Below are positions 12,236 through 24,900 of a stretch of 64,000 bases of DNA, in pieces. Made by a program: the position numbers and the translations under genes. The notes beneath the pieces were generated by a model. It worked only from the letters and a program-made list of their open reading frames with translations. It was not told the origin of the DNA and did not search any database. Positions within the stretch are counted from its first letter, which is position 1. Every line of letters starts with the position of its first letter. This DNA comes from Erythrobasidium yunnanense (Eukaryota; Basidiomycota; Cystobasidiomycetes; Erythrobasidiales; Erythrobasidiaceae): positions 1,612,001-1,676,000 of the forward strand of contig BCJC01000003.1 of the NCBI GenBank assembly GCA_001600175.1, in the 5' to 3' direction.

Positions 12236-13101
12236 GGGATGCTGTTGTTACTGTGTGAGAATCGTTTAGAGTAAGCTTAGTATCTTCAGCTAGCCGCTAT
12301 TGATGGAGGTGGGATGAGAAGGGAGCGAGGGTGGATGCAGGAGCAGAAAGAGAAGAGTTTCGAATGCATGATGTCGTGAACAGAACACTAGCTGCGATCT
12401 GCATCCTCCTCTGGACACCTTGCTTTGGCAGCTTCGGAACGCTCAGCATCGACGAAATCGAGTATGATTGGCCCACGGTCGGCAGGGCGCAAGATATTAG
12501 TCGTTATATCTCGTGGCTTGGTAGGTTTGGGTTGCTCGTTCTTGGGTAGCAGGTCTCGCTTCATGCCAGATCTCATTTGCCCAAAGCAGTCGAGAGTCGC
12601 GAGTTGGGAGGGAGCGAAGGAGCCAAAGAGCACGAAGAGGCCTGCACTGCTTTGCGTTGGTCATTCCAATTGAACTGGGAAAAACCTGTCGAACGCCCGA
12701 GTAGCGGTTGATGCGCTCAATGAGGCCGGTGCTCGCTCGTTTGGGTCGCAAGGAAATACGGCTGCAGCGTCATCTGGGAATGAATGGGAGCCAAGACAGG
12801 AGGTACAGCGCGAGCAGCAGCTTTGGTCGTTGTTTCTGGACGTGGTCGTTGAAAGATGGAACCGGATCTCATCATTATCTGGGGAGTCGAATGAGAACAG
12901 AGCCAGGCTGCTTCGGGCTGAGAGAGGTTGATAGCAGCAGATTTCATTTGCATTCTTCTGAAGATGAGCTTCTGTTCATGCACAGACGAGAGCATATTGA
13001 CTTGTAAAGCTGGTGAAGCATGGAAGCGCGAAGTACGAAAAAAGAGCATGCTAATCTATACCGAATCTATCCATTTCCTACAGAATAGCGCGTGATTGAT
13101 G
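12236..13101. other. Intergenic region upstream of the APSES gene
   Basis: This 0.87 kb region holds the APSES gene promoter and the 3' flank of the Pch2 gene. A minus-strand open frame of 81 codons (12388-12633) has a plausible amino-acid mix but no recognised family and no confirmed exon partner, so it is not called. Confidence 0.35.
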
Positions 13102-15352
13102 CTAGCGCACACTCCCATTCCCATTCTCCACAGCGAGCATCTGTTCCTTCTCCTTCTTGACCGTCTCGAGCATCGCGTGCAGCCATACATCTACTCCATC
13201 CTTCATCTCATCCTGATTCATTTCTTCATCATCCACCGTGCTCTCACTCTCTTCTCCTTCTTCACTCTCGTACGCTTCGTCTCCATCTTGCCCATTCTCG
13301 TCTGTATCCATGTCGAAGTCGGCTATCGCTCCGCTCGCAATATACCTCGCGTGCGCAAGGACAGGTATTCTTCGAAGTGTTCTTCCAGACATTCCATGAC
13401 ATAACTCCGCCAGTCTGCCCAGCGCTTGCGAGTACCGGACAACTTGCCGTGTAGAAGGGGTGATGCTGTCGTAGCCTTCGTTGTATGCTTTCAAGCGACG
13501 CCATTCTAGTAGTTCGCTGGGTCGAATGATCCCACTTCGCATGAGCTCGCGAAGACACCCTAGAAGAATCCAGTAGACCGCTTGTACGGGAGGAAGTCCG
13601 ATATATTGCTTGACGTCAGCGCGGTCGATAAAGGCGGAGTCTATACTTCGTTGTCAGACAGCTGGGGTAAGGAAGAAATACTTGGTGCGCACCTATCGCT
13701 CCCGAAAGATTGGAGGTAGTCATGACGAGGACATTCTTCTTGTTCTTCAGCTTGTCCAGCTGAGTAAGCAGAGCATTGACGACCTAGATAGTGAAACACT
13801 TCAGCTAAGGCTCTGTCAACCGAACTGTGCTCATATACGCACCCTAACGGCGTCACTCGGCTCCTTCCCATTCATAGCCGTATCTCTCGCCGTAGTGAGC
13901 GACTCCACTTCATCAATCAGTACCACGACGAAACATTCTTGATCTTCGACTAGCTCTAGAACCCGCGTAAAGAGTCTTTGCACGAGTTTTCCGGACTCTG
14001 AGAACCACTTCGACATGATGGAATGTGAATTAATCTCGACTAGCTTGCCATGAGTATATCTGGGGATGGTAAGATCAGCTATTAGGGCGGTGATGCAGCT
14101 AAGGAGAGTGGGTGCACCTGTCCGATAGCCTGATGGCCAGCTTCTGAGCGAGAGCGCGACAGAGACTTGTCTTTCCCGTTCCAGGTGGCCCATGTAGAAG
14201 AACGAGTCTACGAGACATCGTTTGAGCATTATTGTCTTAACAACAGTCAGGATTGAGGACAGCGACTGACCGATTCCATGTAATCACATTGAAGTCTACT
14301 TGCTTATCCCCAAACAGTTGCGTAGCATGTATATAGTTCAGAAGATTCTGCTTTATATTATCATCGTAGATAAGGTTGTCCCATATCCCTTCCAGCGCTT
14401 GAGCTGGTAAGTGAGCGACAGTCGCAGCCATAACTTCGTTATCTTCAGAAGAGCCTTGGCCAGCTTGGTGGTCGTCATCGTCATCGTCTTCTCCTCCCTT
14501 CTTAGATGGTGCTGCAGTGAAGGAATCGACTATGAAAGTTTGTGATGGGCGGTAAATGTGGATCTTCAGGTCGACCTCGCGTAGGTAGACTATATCGGTG
14601 TGTTGAGCTATAGCAATGACATCGTAAGCTATGGCAATTTGCTGCCGATATTGAGCATGCTCACTTGACTCAGCAACGCGTATAGTATCGACATATTGGG
14701 CTAAGAGACCGACTTCCTCCCAGTCGACGATGAGGGATTCGGGGATGAGTGAATCGAAGTTTGCAAGTATGAATTCGTAAACTGCTCTTTCTAGGATATC
14801 ATGGCGGACAGAATGACGCGAGTTGGCCGAAAGAGCGACTTCGACTATTCAAACATGTTCGTCAGCCCCGGGTCGCATCTGACGCGTATGTGATCTCTTT
14901 AACGCACTGTGTAGTTGTGCTCTGCGTGTTCGAGCTGCCAGTTTGCGCTTCTTGGGCCTTGGAGCTGAGCTTGTTGATGCAGCCGGCTGCTTGTTCTTCT
15001 GGAGCAGCATTTCAGCCAGACTTTGTTCTCCCATGCTCCCAGTAGATGTAGAAGCAGTCACGATGTCCATAGCATCGTCCTTTTCGTTGTTTGACACGCC
15101 TGAGATCTTGTTGTTTGCCGGATTTCGCTGGTTCCTTAACGCTCCTCGACGAGCCTGGCTGTTCTCGCGGTCGCTTCCACTGGCGCTGTCGTTGTCGCTG
15201 TTTCGCTCGTCGTCCTTCGCGTTGTGCGTTTGCGAAGTTGCTGCTTTCCCGCCCGATTCCTGCTGCTGCCTGGTTGCACCTATCGTCGCTAATTGCTGCC
15301 TCTTCCGTCCAGCAGACGGCGACGGCGGTGGTCCAAAGGAGAGAGCCTTCAT
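13102..15352 (-). CDS. PCH2: Pch2/TRIP13 AAA+ ATPase (meiotic checkpoint, HORMA remodeller)
   Basis: A hexameric AAA+ ATPase that remodels HORMA-domain proteins (Hop1, Mad2) in meiotic checkpoint and spindle-checkpoint control. Exon 1 (15352-14908) is joined by a 63-base intron to exon 2, and the junction reads [19 protein letters not shown], the usual start of the Pch2 N-domain. Next come [20 protein letters not shown] and [20 protein letters not shown] (Walker A, spanning an intron), [31 protein letters not shown] (Walker B) and EPSDAVRV. The sensor and arginine region ([11 protein letters not shown]) and a C-terminal helical lid follow. Exon 1 adds about 145 low-complexity residues (Ser, Gln, basic) before the N-domain. 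An acidic stretch of some 35 residues sits in the lid near the C-terminus. Key ATPase motifs are intact. Confidence 0.88.
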
Positions 15353-15523
15353 CGGCCAGCTGAACTATCAGTATCAAACTTCGAAGTACGGTCTAGAGAA
15401 GAGACAGACGCGAAGATGCCAAAGGAACACACGTGTTGATGTAGGATAATGAGTATGACAGGAAGAATGCTACATGGAGGAGAGAAGATCTATGCTACAC
15501 TGGCACTGCCCAAGACGAATCCT

Positions 15524-18500
15524 CTAACACTCTATCCCTCGATCTACCGCCAATCCTATATTTACAAAGCCACTATACAGCTCGCGCAGAGCCATGCAGA
15601 CATCTGGACCTTCAGTGCCTCGGAGATCCACCAATGCTCCAGTCGAAGGATCCATGTATCGCAGCAGATGACGCTCGTGGACCCTGGCCAACAGCTTTCC
15701 ATCATCCAAGTAGGCCGCCAGCGAAGCAACGCTTGCATCATACGCGATTCCAGATAGATAAGAAGTTGGACTCTCACTGCTGCTGATACCGTCTGCAGTA
15801 AGCAGAAGGAGCCGCAGATGGTGCGATAGGAGTGAACGGACGTGGCTTGGCGGTAGGATGGACGTGAGCGAAAGAGCAGGCTGATACGCTGGTGACAGCA
15901 GGCGCAATGTATCCAGGAGGAGAGACGGATTGAAAGTATGTGCATCGTACGTGACGTCCGACGTAGCAGGAAGGACTGCTTTCCTCCACAGCGCAAAGCC
16001 TTCGCCTGCTGACAGAGGAAATGCGTAGCCGCGGCCTTCCTCTGTGATCGGTATCTGCGACTGAGATAGGGGCTGTCTTCGGAGGTTGAAGCTTGATAGG
16101 AAGCGGGCCTGGATCAACTCGGCTGCTGCTATGCTGAAGGTCGTGTTTGTCGAGATGTAGCCGAAGAAAGCCAGCTCTGATGCCTTGTCCACAATGTCCA
16201 TGGCTAAGATACTATCGGGCCCTTCCTTCTTCAGCGATCGAAGGATTTGAGGTACGGAAAGAAGCTGAATGACTGCCTGTTCTTCGTACTCTCCAACTTT
16301 GTACATAGCTTCTGGATCGCCAGCGCGAGCAGCGTTACGAAGCCGAGCAATCTCGCGCGTATTGCTATGCCAGAGCCTGTCTTTGTTGAAGCCGCAAGTG
16401 CCAGTCTCATCGCATCCTTCCTGCCCTCGCACAAGCCGTTCATCGAGCTTCTCGATATAGCCGACTATGCCCTTCATGCGATTCATCTTGCGTAAAGCTT
16501 GCGCTTCCTTCGTGTTCTCCTCCATTGTCCGCTCACCGCTGAAAAGACGGTGAACCCAGCCTGCATGTATGAAGGCATTCATTCCAGTTTCGTCTCCTGC
16601 CCCATCATTCGTCGCGTTTGCAGTGATGGAAGCATATGTGGAGGCTGTCAAGTACTGCCTGTCCGTGATCTCCCATGGTATGCGTTTGACATGTAGATTG
16701 CGTGAGAAGGGGATCGCACCAAGACGCCATAGGAGCTCAAGCTTTGATCTTCGTCCGTATCGCATATTCTCCTGATATGCCTCCGTAGCGTCCCATCGAA
16801 AGCCAATCTGGGGTTCTTCAGGCGCTTCCGGCTTCGAAAGCTGCCAAGCCATTGGGTCGGCAGCGTGCTTGCCAATTTCTTCAGCGGCTTGTGAAGTGAC
16901 GATGCCGTTGTCCAAAAGCCGTATCATTGGTATAGTGACATATTTCAGGGCATCGGAACCTTCGCCCTCAGCTAGCAGAGACTGAAGTAGAGACGCCATT
17001 GCTGTGTTGGTGAAGAAGCAATTTCCGTCCATCGGCAAGATCCAGCGTGCATGAGGCAGAGATCGTCCATGTTGCAAAGCATAATTGCGCCCGCCGTTCT
17101 ACAGAGTTCCCGTCAGAATGGCTTTACTCTGGTGCTGTGTTGCCTCAGACCTACATTATTGATGGCATACAGATTCTTGTCATGCAGCGTATACTCCATA
17201 GCTCGGAGCCGCGTAAGGGTGACCAATTGGCCTTGCTTGTCGTCCGCTTGGACAGCGGACTTGACGTCAAGAGTATCTGTTGACGCCAGGGAAAGACATG
17301 TTTTAGTTCTCTTCCTATATGAGTGAGTAGACGCCTTACCTGCTAGTGCTGGACTACCGACTCCCCATAAATTGTCGGCTGTTGCTACTCCTTCATCCCA
17401 GCGAACTTTCTGTTTCGCGTATTCCGACCACTCGAACGGAATATGCAGTACCCTGTCCAGCGATATACCGAACTCTTCAAACAGAGCCAAGATTGGATCT
17501 ATCGTTTCCGGCGAAGTTAGGCGGTTGAGGATATAGTATTTTTCAACTTTCAATGGGTAGCTGGATGCTGGAGATGAGAGGAAGGAGAAGTCGCTCTCTT
17601 CGGAAAGCATGAAGCGGAGATTGCGTAAGGTCTGGCCTTGACCGTGTCGAGGAGGAAGATCGTTGCCCAGGATGCGGTACAGCACGACAGTATCCCGCTG
17701 TGGCTGGTCTATGTGACTATGAAGGTGTAGAGAATTCGAAAAGGCCTTGTAATCCGTCTTGCGACTCGCCAGCGACTTGAGCGTACACAGCTGATACAGG
17801 CAGACTGCTACGACCACGATGCCGATGAAGAGGCCTAGAAGGTCCCTCAATCGTGTCTGTGACTTTGTCTGCCATCTTTCGAAATGCTGCCATTGGACCG
17901 AGTATGACCGTTTGTGCTGATGCGAACGGCCAGCTGGACGCTTGCTGATGAAGGACGCTTTTGGTGTCTGAGATGGCCCGGCGTGAACGTTGCTGTAGCG
18001 AGATAGAGGACCGTCTTGTATGTGTGATGTGTGCGAAGGCTCTTGAACAACAACAGACGGTTTCCGCACTCTGCGTACTAAGCCGCCGGATGGGCTGCCT
18101 GGCCCTCCTCGTAGCGCTACCGAACTTGTGCGTGCATGTATCTTCTGTTCAATCTGTTGCTGTTGTTGTAGCTGAACTGCTGAGAATACATCTTGCCCTG
18201 CGCCTTCTGCCAAACGAGACTCTCCAGCCCAACTAGGGCCAGACGGCGGTCCGCCTGTTGTCGATGTCGATGAAGTTGACCATGTCTCGCTGCTACTTGC
18301 TGCTACGGAGCTGAAACCACTGCTTTGGCGAGAGCGGGTATCGTTTCGAGGAGACCCATCATGCTCCGCTGGCGCTGAGAATTGACGCGATTGATGTTGA
18401 TGCGGGAAGAGTGGAGTTGGTGATTGTGGTGAAGCTAAATTGCATCTCGGGTCGCTATGATAAGGCGGAGTTGGTGGAGAGCGAGAGATCCATCCTCCGG

Positions 18501-18648
18501 CGAAGTGTTCTGAAGTCACGCTTCCTTGGGAAGATAACGGAGGTGAGCTGTCCGAGGTTGTCGATGATTGGCCATCTGTATGTGTATGCTCATCGTAGTC
18601 TGGTGTATCTTCGTGATGTATATGAAGCCTGGCTGCAACGTCGAGCAT
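15524..18648 (-). CDS. Type II membrane protein with glycosyltransferase-like lumenal region and possible alginate-lyase-like toroid
   Basis: The start MLDVAARLHIHHEDTPDYDE (18648) is preferred to an upstream in-frame ATG at 18846, which reads CA-repeat-like leader sequence. A Ser/Pro-rich cytoplasmic tail of about 265 residues is followed by one membrane helix (about residues 268-290, DLLGLFIGIVVVAVCLYQLC), then a lumenal part with VVLYRILGNDLPPRHGQGQT and KVEKYYILNRLTS. Two introns near 17281-17340 and 17100-17149 join in frame and give AINNGGRNYALQHGR and RWILPMDGNCFF. The last 400 residues are helical, with an NTTFSIAAAELIQARFL segment like the alpha/alpha toroid of alginate lyases. Golgi-type topology suggests polysaccharide or glycan work. 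The exact reaction is not recognised. Confidence 0.6.
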
Positions 18649-19388
18649 CGAGAATGAGCTTGCTTGGACGCGCCAATACCCGTCCAGCGAGAGTGGGCGT
18701 AGTGAGCTGAAGTAAAGAGAGACTATGTGTGGTGTGTGTTGAATGAGTGTGTGTGTACGTAGTATATGTAGAACCAAGAAAAGCACCAGTGCTGGAATGT
18801 GATGGAGATTCGTCAAGAGCTGCTGCGTGATCGTTGGCCTTTTCACGCGTTGAGCATCCGGGAATTGACACCGCTTGCGTGCAGTCTGAACGTATACGCG
18901 TATTGGTGCTTCTTCAGTCTTGCAGTATCATTCTTCTTCCAGCTTCTTCTTCTCCGCTCCCTAATGAACAGCTGTCAGAGGTCTGAGCGAGCACTTCCAA
19001 CGGCTTTTGACAGGTCTCCGATTCCAGCCTGACAAACAACGAGAGCTCAGCGATGGAGATACGCTGCACGATGAGCAATGAAGTGGAGTTCCGACTAACT
19101 TTGAAGGGCTACCCCGCTAGCTTCGACCTCCTTTCCAGCGACGCCAGGGGGAGATTTCCAAAGTATCTGTATTTTGAGGTGTTTTCCTGTCCTTTCTTCT
19201 TCTCCAGCACCTTGACGGTCAACAATCCATCGCAGTTATCTATCTCACATCTCTGCTGTGCAGGGAACCCCGACGCTCTTTAAAGATACCACATATCCCC
19301 CCTTAACCCACTGGTTGGAGAGGGCATCCCCTGGAAAGAATTCAAGCACATACAATAGTTGACCTACTGCAGAGCGGATCCTCGCACG
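18649..19388. other. Divergent promoter between the membrane protein and the alginate-lyase-domain gene
   Basis: No gene is called. TG/CA-rich tracts at about 18720-18770 lie in the leader of the minus-strand gene. The region serves two divergent genes, both with alginate-lyase-like features, so co-regulation is possible. Confidence 0.35.
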
Positions 19389-21753
19389 ATGTACACATCC
19401 AAGCTGGTCTTGTCGGCCGCTGCGCTCGCGGGACTCGCCAGGGGTGAAGGCGATATCTCTACGCTGATCTGGTGTGAGAAGCTGATTAGTAGCTACAGCT
19501 GATCCGAATGACTGGGTCAATCCTGCCTACATGCAAGCTGCAGCCAAGAATGCGCCAGTCGGGACCACGAAGGCCATGCAGTCGATTCTTCACCAGGCTG
19601 CCAAGAGCTCGAAGGGCGGTCCATGGAGTGAGTTGCTACTCTCAAAAGTGCTGTTGACTTGAGCTGATGTTTGGAGAGCGCCAGTGTTGACCAACTCGAC
19701 CGTTTTCGCCCCATCTGGCAATCCTCGTGACTACTTCAGCTGGGCGCCGTAGTGAGTCGAGTGCACTCATATGCTGCAACAACATATATGATGCTTCTTG
19801 ATGGCAGCCACTGGCCTGACTGCAACTGGTGCAACTCTTCCCACGTCAACTCGACCAACAGCGGCCCTGCAGCTCCGGCTCCTACGCTTGCAGATTCCAG
19901 CGAACCTGAACCCGATAATTCTGAAGAAGAGACAGAGTCTCTACGCAAGCGCGCTGCTGAAGGTCAAGCATGGGATAGCTGGATCCCGCTAGACTGGACA
20001 CCCGAGAACGAGACGTCTATCGATACAGACCGACCTGTTGGAAGAAGCTTCAATGCTTTGTCCAACTTCCGTAGACCTGTCAAGAGAGATGAAGGTGTAG
20101 AAGGAACGCCTGTTTCAGTAGTGGTCAGCTCGGAAGCATCACCCTCGTCAAGTACGCTCCAAGACGCTTCGACAGCTCAGCCTACAGCAGCTGGTCTGCC
20201 AAACGACGGCTATGCTCATTTCGATGTCAAGGCTCCCGCTCGTAGCAAACCTCCTCCTGCAGCTGTCACTGCTTCAAGAGCCGCTCAAGCGGGTGCTGAC
20301 AAGGGCCCGCAAGTCAGCGCTACGAAAGCACCTTCTTCCAGCTCGAAAGCCCCAAGCTGTACAGTTTCATCAACTTATGTCGCTCCTACAGCTAGTAAGT
20401 CAGATTCTTCGCACTAAGGTCCGAGCCCGCTGATATTTCTCGTCATCAGCCTACTCCGTCTGCAAGTACATCCGCAAGGACGGACAAGTCAATCCAGATG
20501 TCCGTACCTTGAATGCTAGCGACTACATGGGCAAAGTGACACAAGCTGGCATCATGAATGCTCTCGCCTGGGTTCTGACGAAAGACGGCGAATACTCTCG
20601 AGTCTCCGCATCGTACATAGACGCCTATTTCGCTTCCAACACAACTGGCATGAATCCGAACCTCAACTATGGACAGATCGTCAGAGGGCCTCCTGGAAAC
20701 CAGCTCGGGAGCTTCATGGCTGTCGTTGACCTAAGAGGTATTACGAGAGTCGCGAATGCTGTGCAGATACTCAGACAGACATCTGCACCTGATTGGACCC
20801 TGGATAGAGATCGAAGAATGGTTGTGTGGGCTAAGAGCTACCTCAATTGGTTGCAGACCAGCGATATCGGCAAGAAGTCCGCAGCTGCTGCCAAGTAAGT
20901 TGAGTCAAGATCGAGGAGGATGCGCATCGTGCTGATAAAGCTCTTACGATGTTCTAGCAACCACGCTACCTTCCATGCGAATCAGCTTATAGCGCTTCAA
21001 ATCTTGATTGGCGACTATGCCGGCGCGAAAGGCACAATTAGCACCTTCTTCTCTACCACCTTTAAGGAACAGATCACAGCAACTGGAGAACAGCCTTTCG
21101 AAGCCGTGCGAACGCATCCCTACCACTACAGAGCTTTCAACCTCGAAGGCTTGATCGTTATCGCAAAGCTCGCCGACCAGCTTGGAGTGAATGTCTGGCA
21201 AGCGCAGTCGAAGTACGGAGCTACCATCCAGACCGCTATTGATTTCACTATGAAGCTGGATCCCAAGTCCGAAGATGTGCAAGAGATGGTGCCGCATGTC
21301 ATGGCAGCTGCTGCTGCATATGGAGATCCCAAGGGCAAGTATATCGCTTGGATCAAGGCTACACTGCCGGAATACGATACGAAGACCTACTGGGCCTGGA
21401 ATCAGATTGGAGCATTCACCGCCAGTCCTACTTCAGCCAAGAAGCCTAAGGCGAAGAGATCCCAGATCTTCGTGCAGCCAGATAATGCTTCGGAACCTCT
21501 CGAGGAAGAAAATGAGGATGTCAAACCTGTTGCGGGAAGTCTGCAGAAGGTAGAGCTCCAGCCTCTGCCTGTTTCGTACATCCCAGCTGTCGAGGACTTG
21601 AATCATCTGGAGCCGCCTCTCTCACTCGTCAAGCGGCTTACTGCGCGTGCTACTCGGCTCTTCGCACGCAGCAGCAACAGTACTGGTACTATCAGCTCTG
21701 ACTGGGCAGCTGTTCTTCGCTCCCGAGAGGGAAACAACTTTGGCCAGGTCTAG
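19389..21753 (+). CDS. Secreted alginate-lyase-domain protein
   Basis: Exon 1 (19389-19443) encodes a signal peptide (MYTSKLVLSAAALAGLARG). Introns at 19444-19498 and about 19629-19682, then two more near 19752-19808 and 20396-20451, join in phase. The catalytic-type toroid carries SKGGPW, APSGNPRDYFSWAPYHWPDC, NNHATFHANQLIALQILIGD, GEQPFEAVRTHPYHYRAFNL and TYWAWNQ, with the Asn-Asn-His and Tyr-His pairs placed as in alginate lyase family proteins that cleave uronate polymers by beta-elimination. A disordered insert of about 190 residues, rich in Pro, Ser and Ala, splits the domain between the CNWC motif and AYSVCKYIRKDGQV. The C-terminus is a Ser-rich tail. The substrate may be a glucuronan or another uronic-acid glycan, which is inferred only. 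Confidence 0.72.
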
Positions 21754-21968
21754 TTTAATACGTGTCGCAGCTAGTCATGCATGTTGTTGCGCCTTCCCTC
21801 TGCAATGTAGCTCAGCTTGTGCTCTTTATTCATGTTCCTTTTGTCGGCCCTGTACGGGTGCCTACCTTTTTCAGCCTATTGCGGGTCTCTTTCCTCCCTA
21901 CTCTTGCAAGGCGATACGGTGAATACTAACAGAATTTCTTTACGCAGGACGAAAAAGCACTTCGCTAG

Positions 21969-24900
21969 ATGAGCACAGACGACAGCGACAATGCCCTTTT
22001 GCTCGAAAGTCTCGCTTGGGACATCCCGAAAGATCTGAACGAGCTCTCGACGACCCGGCTATGTCTGGTGCAATGGCATCCACTGGCGACAGAAGAAGCA
22101 AAGCAGACTGCAGAGCTCATCTATTGGAGAAGGTAGACAGCTGATACTGACAATCCCGGCTGATCTTTTTGTTGACTTTGATCGCTTTCGTTCATGCAAT
22201 ATAGGAGGAATAGGGCTCAGGCAGCTGCGGCAATCGCTCGCAACGCTGCAGAGCGGGAACGATCTACTACAGAAGAGAAAGTCAAAGAAGAAACTGCGAC
22301 AAGTGCGCCTGCGGAAGCCAGCGCTTCTGCTGCTCCAGCTCCAGCTCCAGCTCCGGCTGCTCCGGCTGCGCAAGCAACACCTGCTGCAGCTACAACCGAC
22401 ACAAAAGAAAGTTCTGAAAACATCGACAAATCAGCTGCCCCAGCAGCAGACCCTCCCTTCGTCACGTTTCAAGGAGATCCTCGATATCCTCCAGTCAATG
22501 CTCCCGCTGCTGCCCTCCCAGAGAGACCAGCCGATCCTAATCCCGTACTGGCAGAAGCACCTGCTGGAGAAGATGCGGCAGCACGAGACGTTAGATACGC
22601 TGCTTATCAGGCGATGCTCCGTCGACAGATTGAGCACGATAAGCAGCGCAAGCAGATAGAAGCAGACAGAAGATTAGCGGAGCAGATGGCACAGAGCCAG
22701 GAGATGCGTCAACAGCACAACGTACAAGTTGCTCGTCGAGCAAGGCAGGAGAGGCCTGCTACCTCTTCTTCCTCGTCGTCAAACAGTCCGCCCGTAGCAA
22801 TGGCTCGCAATCGCGCGAATGGACCAGGAGCTGGTCCCGCCGACAATACACCTAATGAGAGAAATGCAAGGCGCCTTGCAGAAGAGCACGCGAGGCTGCA
22901 TCGCAATTCACGTACTGCAAAGAAAATGACGTTCTTGGAACAGATGGAAGCAGATAACGCGGCACGCGTCGCAGACGCAAATCGCAAAGAGCTTGCCAAA
23001 GATGGACCGGGCGCACCTCCTCATCAAGGTCCGGTCAATATCCCTCCTATCATAGTGCCCAGACCTGGCGTACCTGCTCGACCGCCTCCACCCGTTTCGC
23101 CCGAGCGCCAGCGCATACTCAACGAAGCTCGTCTACGTATGCGAGCATTGGAGCAGCCTCGACATCTGCCCGACGCCGCTGCTCGAAGAAGACGCTTCGA
23201 AGTCCTCTGCGATAGTCTCGGCAATCCGCAAACTCCCGCCGCTTTCTTGGAAGCTCTGAATAGAGCACATACTGCTTTACAAGCAAAGCGATCTGCAGGC
23301 ATTCCAGACTATGACTACTGGAAGAACAAAGCGGACTACATCACTCTGCTAGCGCAAGAGCGTGAACGCAGGAACAGGGCTTTCCAAGCAGGGCTAGATG
23401 CACTCGAGCAGGAACGCTTGCGGCGAGTCGATGATAGAGCAGATCTGGCTAGTATCGCAGATAGTGCAGAAGATTTGGAAGGCGTGGTCTTGCGGAGACG
23501 CAGGAGCATGGCTCCAACACCTTCGTCGATACTGGATGCAGCACCGCCATACGTTAAAGCCGAGGCAGATGCTGCTAGTACGGCCATGGACATCGACCCG
23601 AAAGAAGAGGAAGAAAAGCCGAAGCCTGTTCGCAGAAACAGCCTGGATGCCGAAAGCGAGGCAGATCGTCAGGCGAGGTCGAACGCTCCTACTCCAGCTG
23701 CAGCTGGGGGCGTCCGCTTCAGAGACCAAGACTCTGTCATACCTACTCCTCGGTATAACTCTCCGGAAACAAAGCCTGCCGTCAAGCCGGAGCCTAAGAG
23801 TGAAGAGAAGCCAGAGATACCAGATGAGAATGGTAACGATCGTGGTGAAGGCCCTTCTTCCGGTGCGAACAGTTCTCCGACTGGCAAGAGAAAGCGAGAA
23901 GAGGAAGATACGCCGAATGGCATCCTCGAGCCAGGTACACCACCGCCTCGCAACGCGGGCAACGAGCAGAAGAAGGCAAAGATTGAAGAAGAGTCACCTG
24001 CTATCGTCAAGCTCGAAGATGCGAGATCTGCCAACAACACTCCCAGCACTTCCGCTCGCAGCGTACCTCCCCTGTCTACTTCTGACTCTACCTCAACATC
24101 CACCTCAGCTTCTGCGTCCGCTTCGGCTTCTACTTCCTCTCCTGCGCAGCATGCGATCAATCGGCCTTCATCACGCTCGGGCACGCCATCCTCCAGCACT
24201 TCAGAAGATACTAGCCGTGCAAAAGTACCTGCAGAATACGTCTCCGACCTCATCTGTCTATATGTCGGCAACATCCCATCTTCCATCACTGCAGACGAAC
24301 TTCGCGCCTGGCTACTGGAATCCATGCCTGATCTGCCTCGACCAGCAGCAGTATGCCGCGCGAATCGTTCTGTTGGAGCAGATACGTACTATGCGCGCGT
24401 CTACTACGCTACTCAAGCGGAGGCAGAACGCGTGCTGGTGGCGCTCAGAAAGCGTACTATCGGAATACAAGGAGCAAAGCCTTCGCTTGCTATCGTCAAG
24501 CAGAAGATGTCCAAGTTGACTATTCTATGGAGCGATCTAGAACAGTGGGCGAAGGATAGACTAGCGCAGAGAATGGGAAGAGCGCCCGTCGCATCTACTC
24601 CCGAGCAGAGTATACGCGGAATTGCACGCAATGGCCTTCCAGTCAGACCGACCACGTCTACGCCTGTTGCGCAATCTTCAACTTCCTCGACAGCTACAGC
24701 ACCTCTCTCGACCTCGTCTTCCGTCACCGCAACATCTCGCTCTCCACCCTCTTCGTCAATAGGTTCTCGAGCACTGGAAGCGATGTCAGCATCACAGGAG
24801 AGCTTACCAATGGCTCAGACTGCGTTATCGTCTGCCCCGAGGCGCCGAGCCTCTTTCTCCGCACCATCCGCTGGTCTGGAAGCTCGTCTGGAGCAGTCCG

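Noticed and set aside
12388-12633. An 81-codon minus-strand frame between the APSES and Pch2 genes
   Set aside because: The amino-acid mix is plausible, but no family, splice partner or conserved start supports it, so it is left in the intergenic note.
15012-15377. Minus-strand alternative frame over the Pch2 first exon
   Set aside because: Arg/Gln-rich shadow of the low-complexity exon; only the other frame splices in phase to the Pch2 N-domain.
18720-18846. Upstream in-frame ATG of the membrane-protein gene
   Set aside because: The added residues come from a TG/CA-rich leader and contain no domain; the inner start MLDVAARL fits better.
23398-24519. A 370-codon open frame overlapping the RRM gene on the same strand
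   Set aside because: It is a shifted reading of low-complexity coding sequence; composition is Arg/Leu/Ser noise and the RRM frame explains the region.
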